Shown here: positions 6,637 to 11,402 of the stretch, one piece after another
Layout: every line of letters starts with the position of its first letter
How positions within the stretch are numbered: the first letter of the stretch is position 1
From: Clostridia bacterium
GTDB lineage: Bacteria; Bacillota; Clostridia; Oscillospirales; CAG-272
Length of the DNA stretch: 11,402 bases
Assembly (NCBI GenBank): GCA_017452565.1
Contig: JAFTMF010000181.1
Span: 1-11,402 of the forward strand
Direction: 5' to 3'
The notes under the pieces: model-generated
The model's database searches: none
Told to the model about the DNA's origin: nothing
Seen by the model: only the letters and a program-made list of their open reading frames with translations
Program-made: the position numbers and the translations under genes

Positions 6637-6665
6637 TTGAAAAAATCGGTCTTCTGTGCTACAAT
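6637..6665 (+). promoter_or_regulatory. Promoter of the ilvE-led operon
   Basis: TTGAAA (6637-6642), a 17-base spacer and TACAAT (6660-6665), with TGC just before the -10 (extended -10). Its -35 box is only 6 bases from the -35 box of the divergent SLH promoter. The leader of about 30 bases is too short for a T-box or riboswitch, so leucine/isoleucine-type attenuation is not seen. GGAGG at 6691-6695 serves the ATG at 6705. Confidence 0.75.
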
Positions 6666-6704
6666 GAAAAGGATTTCTAATGATTTCCCCGGAGGTTTTC
6701 AATT

Positions 6705-7775
6705 ATGCTGGACATCAAAATCGAAAGAACCACAGCACCTAAAACGAAACCCGATTACGATAAACTGGGCTTCGGTAACTATTACACCGACCATATGTTC
6801 CTGATGAACTACACCAAGGGCATCGGCTGGCACGACGCACGCATCGTTCCCTACGGCCCCCTCTCTCTGGATCCTGCTACTATGGTATTCCACTATGCCC
6901 AGGAAATGTTCGAGGGTCTGAAGGCTTACTATACGCCCGAGGGCAAGATTCAGCTCTTCCGTCCTCAGAAGAACATCGAGCGTATGAACAACACCAACCG
7001 CCGTATGTGCATCCCCGAGATCGATCCCGACGATGCACTGCAGGCAATCAAGGCAATCGTTGAGATGGACAAGGATTGGGTACCCAAGGAAGAGGGCAAG
7101 TCTCTCTACATCCGTCCCTTCATCATCGCTACCGACGTGCATCTGGGCGTGCACCCCTCCAAGACCTATCTGTTTGCTATCATCCTCTCCCCCGTTGCGG
7201 CTTACTATGCTGCAGGCATTAACCCCGTGAAAATCTTCATCGAGCGGGAATACGTGCGCGCAGTTCGCGGCGGCACCGGCTTTGCCAAGGTAGGCGGCAA
7301 CTACGCTTCCTCCCTCATCGGTCAGGAAAAGGCTGAGAAGATGGGCTATGCACAGGTACTGTGGCTGGACGGCATCGAGCATAAGTACATCGACGAGGTT
7401 GGCGCTATGAACGTCTTCTTCGTAATAAACGGCAAGGCTGTCACCCCCACCCTCACCGAAGGCAACATCCTGCCCGGCGTTACCCGTGCATCCTGCATTG
7501 AGATGCTGAAGTCCAAGGGCATCGAGGTCGAGGAGCGCAAGCTCTCCATCGACGAGGTGCTGGAGGCATACCAAAACGGCACGCTGAACGAAGCATTCGG
7601 CACCGGTACTGCCGCTGTTATCTCCCCCATCGGCGAGCTCAACGACGGCGAGACCGTGATGACCCTCAACAATGGCGAGATCGGCCCCATCGCACAGATG
7701 CTCTACGACTCCCTCACCGGTATCCAGTGGGGCAAGCTGGAAGACACCATGGGCTGGACCGTCCCCGTTTGCTGA
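6705..7775 (+). CDS. ilvE: Branched-chain-amino-acid aminotransferase
   Basis: A 356-residue PLP enzyme of fold-type IV (EC 2.6.1.42) that interconverts valine, leucine and isoleucine with their 2-oxo acids using glutamate/2-oxoglutarate, in the cytoplasm. It is of the longer subgroup that also includes the eukaryotic enzymes, not the shorter E. coli type. Visible features are FHYAQEMFEGLKAY (62-75), the PLP-lysine region RGGTGFAKVGGNYASSL with Lys195, EVGAMNVFFV (231-240), ILPGVTRASCIEML (255-268) and the phosphate-binding GTGTAAVISPIG (299-310). Length is normal and the start is fixed by GGAGG 9 bases before the ATG. It leads an apparent three-gene operon: the pseudouridine synthase begins 9 bases after its stop codon. 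Neither downstream gene belongs to branched-chain metabolism, so co-transcription here is probably not functional linkage. Confidence 0.95.
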   Translation: MLDIKIERTTAPKTKPDYDKLGFGNYYTDHMFLMNYTKGIGWHDARIVPYGPLSLDPATMVFHYAQEMFEGLKAYYTPEGKIQLFRPQKNIERMNNTNRRMCIPEIDPDDALQAIKAIVEMDKDWVPKEEGKSLYIRPFIIATDVHLGVHPSKTYLFAIILSPVAAYYAAGINPVKIFIEREYVRAVRGGTGFAKVGGNYASSLIGQEKAEKMGYAQVLWLDGIEHKYIDEVGAMNVFFVINGKAVTPTLTEGNILPGVTRASCIEMLKSKGIEVEERKLSIDEVLEAYQNGTLNEAFGTGTAAVISPIGELNDGETVMTLNNGEIGPIAQMLYDSLTGIQWGKLEDTMGWTVPVC

Positions 7776-7784
7776 TATAGCACC

Positions 7785-8699
7785 GTGAACATTACCATAT
7801 CCGAGCTTTGGAATGAAAAGACAGTATCCGACTTCCTGAAGGGAGTCGGATACTCTCATAAATCCATCTCTCGTCTCAAACGTCTGGAGCAGGGCATCCT
7901 GCTCAACGGCACAAGAGTCACCGTCCGTGCCCTCCTCCACACCGGCGACACCCTCTCCCTTGCAGTGGAGGATCAGCCCGAGGAGCAGAACCCCTATATG
8001 GAGCCGGTGGAGCTCCCTCTCTCCATCCTATGGGAGGACGAGTGCATTTTGGCGGTGAACAAACCGCCCGCAATGCCTACCCACCCTTCGATGGGTCACA
8101 CCGGGGATACGCTGGCCAACGCCGTGGCATTCTATCTGGGGAAGGAGGGCAAGCCCTTCATCTTCCGTGCCACCAATCGGCTGGATCGGGACACCAGCGG
8201 CGTAGTGCTGCTGGCAAAGGATCGCTACAGCGCCGCCACCCTTGCAGGGGCAATGGAGGCGGGCAAGATCCGCAAGACCTATCTGGCGCTCCTCTGTGGC
8301 ACGCTTGCCAAGGACAGCGGAGAGATTGCTGCCGCTATCCGCCGCAAGGAAGCCTCTATCATCACCCGTGAGGCGGTACCTGTAGTAGACGACGAACCGC
8401 TCCCCGAGGGCGCACAGCCTGCTCTGACTCGCTACGAGGTCGTAGAGCGATACGATGGCTACACGCTGGTGCGAGCTTTCCCCGAGACGGGGCGCACTCA
8501 TCAACTACGGGTCCATTTTGCCCACATCGGGCACCCGATTGTGGGGGATACCCTCTACGGAACTGCCCATCCCTCTCTCACCCGTCAGGCACTCCACGCC
8601 GAAACCCTTACCTTCCCCCATCCAAACGGCAGTCAGATGACCGTCACCGCCCCTCTGCCCGAGGATCTGCAAACTCTCCTGAAGGAGCTTTCTCAATGA
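7785..8699 (+). CDS. RluA-family RNA pseudouridine synthase
   Basis: A 304-residue enzyme that isomerises uridine to pseudouridine in structured RNA, most likely 23S rRNA. Residues 12-64 look like an S4-type RNA-binding domain (ISRLKRLEQGILLNGTRV, then HTGDTLSLAV). The catalytic domain follows: VNKPPAMPTHPS (91-102), the motif II block NRLDRDTSGVVLLAK (131-145) with catalytic Asp134, and GRTHQLRVHFAHIGHPIVGD (236-255). Asn131 stands where many relatives have His in HRLD. Length fits RluD/YlyB-like proteins, but which uridine is modified cannot be told. The start is a GTG 9 bases after the ilvE stop with no recognisable Shine-Dalgarno; any start downstream would cut the S4 domain, and no better one exists upstream, so translation may depend on ribosomes leaving ilvE. 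The next gene overlaps by ATGA. Confidence 0.92.
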   Translation: MNITISELWNEKTVSDFLKGVGYSHKSISRLKRLEQGILLNGTRVTVRALLHTGDTLSLAVEDQPEEQNPYMEPVELPLSILWEDECILAVNKPPAMPTHPSMGHTGDTLANAVAFYLGKEGKPFIFRATNRLDRDTSGVVLLAKDRYSAATLAGAMEAGKIRKTYLALLCGTLAKDSGEIAAAIRRKEASIITREAVPVVDDEPLPEGAQPALTRYEVVERYDGYTLVRAFPETGRTHQLRVHFAHIGHPIVGDTLYGTAHPSLTRQALHAETLTFPHPNGSQMTVTAPLPEDLQTLLKELSQ

Positions 8700-9922
8700 A
8701 CAAACTCAAGTCCTTTTTCTCCGCCATTTGGAAGTGGATCAAGGGTGCGCTGTCGGTGTTCCACCGATATGTGCCCAAGTTTTTCTATATCTTTCCCGCA
8801 TTAGCGGTGATCTGTGCCATTTTGCACCTGATTTGCAACTACTCTGTTCCCTTTGCCGACCTGATGATCGAAAAGATCTGCGCGCCTATGCGCTTCGTCC
8901 TTGCCAAAGCTACCGGCTGGGTGCCCTTCTCGGTGGGCGAGCTGACTCTGCTCCTGCTTCCGCTGATTATCACCGTGCTCGTCTGCATCACCGTAAAGAT
9001 TCTCAAGAGCTTCGACACCAAGCCGCAGAACGCCGCCGACGCCGCAGACGTGGACGTAAAGGTAGCGGCTCATACGGTCTTTGACGCCAAGCTCTACTGC
9101 CGTACCATCGCCTTTCTGCTGGCGGTGCTGTCTTTGCTGTACAGCCTTTTCGTCCTCACTCTCGCTCCCGGCTACAAAGCCTCCACGCTGGATCAGAAGA
9201 TGGGACTTCCCTGTCAGCCCGTATCGGCAGAGGAGCTGCTCCATACTGCGGAGATTTTGCGGGACAAGGCCCACGCCGAGCTGGATGCGGTGTCCTTCCG
9301 CTACGCTGATTTCTCGGTGATGCCCTACAGCTGGGACGAGATGAACGCAAAACTCAACGATGCCTTTGCGAAAACTGCAAAGAAATACGGATTTCTTACT
9401 AACTTCCGCTCCAATATCAAGTACGTGATGCTCAGCGAGCCCATGTCCTACACCCATATCACCGGCGTTTACTCCTACTATACCGGCGAGGCCAATCTGA
9501 ACGTCAACTTCCCCGATTACTCCCTCCCCTACACCGCTGCCCACGAGTTTGCCCATCAGAGAGGCATCGCAAGGGAGAACGAGGCCAACTTCGTTGCCTT
9601 TTTGGTGTGCATTGAATCGGAGGATCCCTATATCCGCTACAGCGGCTACGTGAATCTGCTGGAATACGTGATGAATTCGCTGTATTCTGCCAATGCGGAG
9701 TGGTATTACGAGTTTTACAAAACGCTGGATCGGCGCATCGTTTATGAATTCAACGCCTCCAGCCGCTTCTTTGAAAAATATCGGGAGAACGTGGCCGCAG
9801 ACGTCAGCGATGCGGTGAACAACAACTATCTCCAGAGTCAGGGACAGACTGCCGGCACTCGCAGCTACGGCTTGGTGGTGGATTTGGCGGTAGCATATTA
9901 CAAAACTCATCCCGTAGAGTGA
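8696..9922 (+). CDS. DUF3810-type membrane protein with HExxH zinc site
   Basis: A 408-residue protein with hydrophobic segments at about 29-47, 84-103 and 137-156, followed by a large soluble domain. That domain carries GVYSYYTGEANLNVNFPDY (257-275) and AAHEFAHQRGIARENEANF (281-299), which contains the zincin motif HEFAH (283-287) and downstream acidic residues Glu294 and Glu296 that could be the third zinc ligand. This combination matches the DUF3810 family of uncharacterised Firmicutes/Bacteroidetes membrane proteins; a metallopeptidase role is inferred from the motif, not proven. The ATG overlaps the stop of the pseudouridine synthase gene (ATGA), with AAGGAG at 8682-8687, 8 bases upstream, so the two are likely translationally coupled. 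It is the last gene of the ilvE-led operon. The linker 107-124 is Ala/Asp-rich. Confidence 0.88.
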   Translation: MNKLKSFFSAIWKWIKGALSVFHRYVPKFFYIFPALAVICAILHLICNYSVPFADLMIEKICAPMRFVLAKATGWVPFSVGELTLLLLPLIITVLVCITVKILKSFDTKPQNAADAADVDVKVAAHTVFDAKLYCRTIAFLLAVLSLLYSLFVLTLAPGYKASTLDQKMGLPCQPVSAEELLHTAEILRDKAHAELDAVSFRYADFSVMPYSWDEMNAKLNDAFAKTAKKYGFLTNFRSNIKYVMLSEPMSYTHITGVYSYYTGEANLNVNFPDYSLPYTAAHEFAHQRGIARENEANFVAFLVCIESEDPYIRYSGYVNLLEYVMNSLYSANAEWYYEFYKTLDRRIVYEFNASSRFFEKYRENVAADVSDAVNNNYLQSQGQTAGTRSYGLVVDLAVAYYKTHPVE

Positions 9923-9940
9923 ACCTTTCGGCGGGATTTT
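9909..9940 (+). terminator. Possible terminator at the end of the ilvE-led operon
   Basis: ATCCCG (9909-9914) pairs with CGGGAT (9932-9937) across a 17-base loop that contains the stop codon, followed by TTTTGC. The short stem and long loop make it weak. No better terminator is seen before the murA promoter. Confidence 0.4.
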
Positions 9941-10040
9941 GCATACACTGCTATCAAGTCTTGGATTCCCTGCCTTATTCTGCCGTTTGTGACCTTTTTC
10001 GTAAATATTTACATTTTATTCAAAAACGCAGGATTATTCG

Positions 10041-10049
10041 TGATATAAT
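10041..10049 (+). promoter_or_regulatory. Extended -10 promoter of murA
   Basis: TGA followed by a perfect TATAAT (10044-10049) forms an extended -10. The best -35 candidate is TTCAAA (10019-10024) at a long 19-base spacing, so the -35 is weak. Transcription should begin near 10056, leaving a leader of about 84 bases before the ATG. The A/T-rich stretch 9995-10050 contrasts with the coding sequence around it, as expected for a promoter. Confidence 0.6.
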
Positions 10050-10111
10050 AATATTAGCACTGAAAATTCACCTCTACCGTTATTCATCGGAATCTGAAAT
10101 TGATCAGGAGT

Positions 10112-10138
10112 ATGCTCTCTTTCGAGCTTCACATATAA
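10112..10138 (+). other. Possible 8-codon upstream reading frame before murA
   Basis: ATG CTC TCT TTC GAG CTT CAC ATA TAA (MLSFELHI) ends one base before the murA ATG. An AGGAG (10106-10110) lies just upstream but only one base from its ATG, closer than normal. It could deliver ribosomes to murA, which lacks its own ribosome binding site, or be chance. Confidence 0.2.
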
Positions 10139-10139
10139 T

Positions 10140-11402
10140 ATGGAAAAAATATTGATTCGCGGCGGCAAGCCCCTATACGGTACCATCGAAATCGACGGTA
10201 TGAAGAATGCGGCGCTCCCCATTCTCTTCGCCACCCTGCTGGTTCCCGGCAAATGCCGCATTGACAATCTGCCCGCAGTGCGGGATATTGCGCTGACCTT
10301 GGAAATTTTGAAGAGCCTTGGCGCTGTTGTGGACAAAATCAACGAAAACTGCGTGGAAATCGACGCAACCAATGCTTCTACCATCCTTCCCTCCACCGAT
10401 CTCACCAAAAAAATGCGGGCTTCCTACTATCTTCTGGGCGCCGGCATCGGCAGATTCGGCGAGGCGCAGGTAGGCTATCCCGGCGGTTGCGATTTCGGCA
10501 AGCGTCCCATCGACCAGCACATCAAGGGCTTTGAGGTACTGGGCGCAACAGTGATCGAGCATAGCGACGGTCTGATCACCGCTGAAGTTGGCGAAAACGG
10601 TCTTGCCGGCGGCAATATCTTCTTCGACGTAGTTTCGGTAGGCGCTACCCTGAACATTATGATGGCAGCCGTCACTGCAGAAGGGCAGACCATCATCGAA
10701 AACGCAGCCCGTGAGCCTCATATCGTTGACCTTGCCAACTTCCTCAATACCTGCGGCGCCAGAATCAGCGGTGCGGGCACCGATACCATCAAGATCAAGG
10801 GCGTCCCCGAGTTGTACGGCTGCAGCTATACCATCATCCCCGATATGATCGAGGCTGGTACTTATATGGCGGCAGTTGCCGCCACCGGCGGTCGCGTGGT
10901 GATCAAGAACGTCATTCCCAAGCATTTGGACTCCATCACCGCCAAGTTGGAGGAGATGGGTGTTTTCATCGAGGAGCTGGACGATTCCATCGTTGTAAGC
11001 CGTGAAGAACCGCTTCAGCATTGCAATATCAAAACCCTTCCCTATCCCGGCTTTCCCACCGATATGCAGCCCCAGTTTTGCGCCCTCTTCTGCTTGGCAG
11101 AGGGCGAGAGCAAACTCACCGAGGGCGTTTGTGATAACCGCTTCCGTTACGTGGAAGAGCTGCGTCGTATGGGCGCCGATATCCAGATCAACGGTAAAAC
11201 CGCTACGGTCAACGGCGGCAATCCACTTCACGGCACCTCGGTCCGTGCGGTAGACCTGCGCGGCGGCGCTGCTATGGTTATCGCAGGTCTGGTGGCCGAC
11301 GGTCAGACCAGCATCGACGATATCCACCTCATCGAGCGCGGATACGATAATCTCATCGGCAAGCTGTCTGCAGTGGGTGCCGATATCTGGCGCGTGGTCT
11401 AC
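10140..11402 (+). CDS. murA: UDP-N-acetylglucosamine 1-carboxyvinyltransferase (3' end just outside window)
   Basis: The first committed enzyme of peptidoglycan synthesis (EC 2.5.1.7), transferring enolpyruvate from PEP to UDP-GlcNAc in the cytoplasm. The frame is open for 421 codons to the right edge, close to the full family length. Visible features are RGGKPLYGTIEIDGMKNAALPI with Lys22-Asn23 (Met21 where Ala is usual), PGGCDFGKRPIDQHIKGFE with the PEP-attacking, fosfomycin-sensitive Cys117, SVGATLNIMMAAV (167-179), ENAAREPHIVDLANFLN (187-203), and FPTDMQPQF with catalytic Asp308. The non-Glu residue after SVGAT and the DQHIKGFE block recall the second Gram-positive paralogue (MurZ/MurAB type), so another murA copy may exist; this is a tentative reading. 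The ATG at 10140 is the only possible start: an in-frame stop lies at 10101 and no ATG/GTG/TTG between. It has no Shine-Dalgarno at normal distance. Confidence 0.95.
   Translation, partial: MEKILIRGGKPLYGTIEIDGMKNAALPILFATLLVPGKCRIDNLPAVRDIALTLEILKSLGAVVDKINENCVEIDATNASTILPSTDLTKKMRASYYLLGAGIGRFGEAQVGYPGGCDFGKRPIDQHIKGFEVLGATVIEHSDGLITAEVGENGLAGGNIFFDVVSVGATLNIMMAAVTAEGQTIIENAAREPHIVDLANFLNTCGARISGAGTDTIKIKGVPELYGCSYTIIPDMIEAGTYMAAVAATGGRVVIKNVIPKHLDSITAKLEEMGVFIEELDDSIVVSREEPLQHCNIKTLPYPGFPTDMQPQFCALFCLAEGESKLTEGVCDNRFRYVEELRRMGADIQINGKTATVNGGNPLHGTSVRAVDLRGGAAMVIAGLVADGQTSIDDIHLIERGYDNLIGKLSAVGADIWRVVY

Noticed and set aside
6666..6704. T-box or leucine attenuator in front of ilvE
   Set aside because: The leader is about 30 bases, too short for either, and has no terminator hairpin or leader peptide.
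6699..7940. 413-codon open frame on the minus strand opposite ilvE
   Set aside because: It lies wholly antisense to a clearly conserved ilvE and the start of the next gene, its translation shows no domain, and it arises from the GC-rich third codon positions of the real gene.
8801..9910. 369-codon open frame on the minus strand opposite the HExxH membrane protein
   Set aside because: Shadow of the real gene; no domain, and the plus-strand frame has a ribosome site, operon context and a zinc motif.
10173..11327. 384-codon open frame on the minus strand opposite murA
   Set aside because: The plus strand encodes an unmistakable MurA with catalytic Cys117 and Asp308; the antisense translation has no recognisable motif and no ribosome binding site was identified.

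Overview
The window looks like a chromosomal fragment of a Gram-positive anaerobe of the class Clostridia, probably a gut-type Oscillospiraceae/Ruminococcaceae relative. The evidence is strong GGAGG ribosome binding sites, sigma-A-type promoters (several with an extended -10 TGn), S-layer-homology and CotH-type surface proteins, a MurA of the low-GC Gram-positive kind, and fairly GC-rich codon use with heavy CCC/GGC/ATC. The family-level placement is inference.

Layout. (1) Bases 2-2260 hold the 3' part of a large secreted or surface protein: a Thr/Pro/Lys linker, an InlB-type bacterial repeat, a CotH kinase domain and a C-terminal beta-helix/GLUG-like region. A clear terminator follows. (2) Bases 2461-3790 hold a promoter, an esterase D/tributyrin-esterase-type alpha/beta hydrolase and a small one-TM protein of unknown function. 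(3) A nested bidirectional terminator (3810-3878) separates these from a convergent minus-strand gene for a lipoprotein polysaccharide deacetylase (3881-4807), which has its own promoter. (4) Bases 4808-5228 hold no gene but contain the most striking structure of the window. A ladder of 9-nt units (AGTGATATT on one arm, AATAYCACT on the other) is separated by different small hairpins and should fold as a chain of four-way junctions. It runs right up to, and through a last hairpin into, the stop codon of the next gene. (5) Bases 5229-6548 (minus) encode a secreted cadherin/Ig-like plus triple SLH protein. Its promoter is back to back with the promoter of a plus-strand operon. (6) Bases 6705-9922 form that operon: branched-chain aminotransferase (ilvE), an RluA-family pseudouridine synthase 9 bp later, and a DUF3810-type membrane zinc-metallopeptidase homologue overlapping by 4 bp. 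(7) From 10140 to the window end is a nearly complete murA (UDP-GlcNAc enolpyruvyl transferase) with its own extended -10 promoter but no normally placed Shine-Dalgarno.

The common theme of the protein genes is the cell envelope: surface CotH and SLH proteins, a cell-wall or polysaccharide deacetylase, a membrane metallopeptidase homologue and peptidoglycan precursor synthesis, with housekeeping metabolism (ilvE, pseudouridine synthase, esterase) between them. No tRNA, rRNA, CRISPR array, transposase or phage gene was seen. The only candidate for something undescribed is the structured array at 5034-5235.
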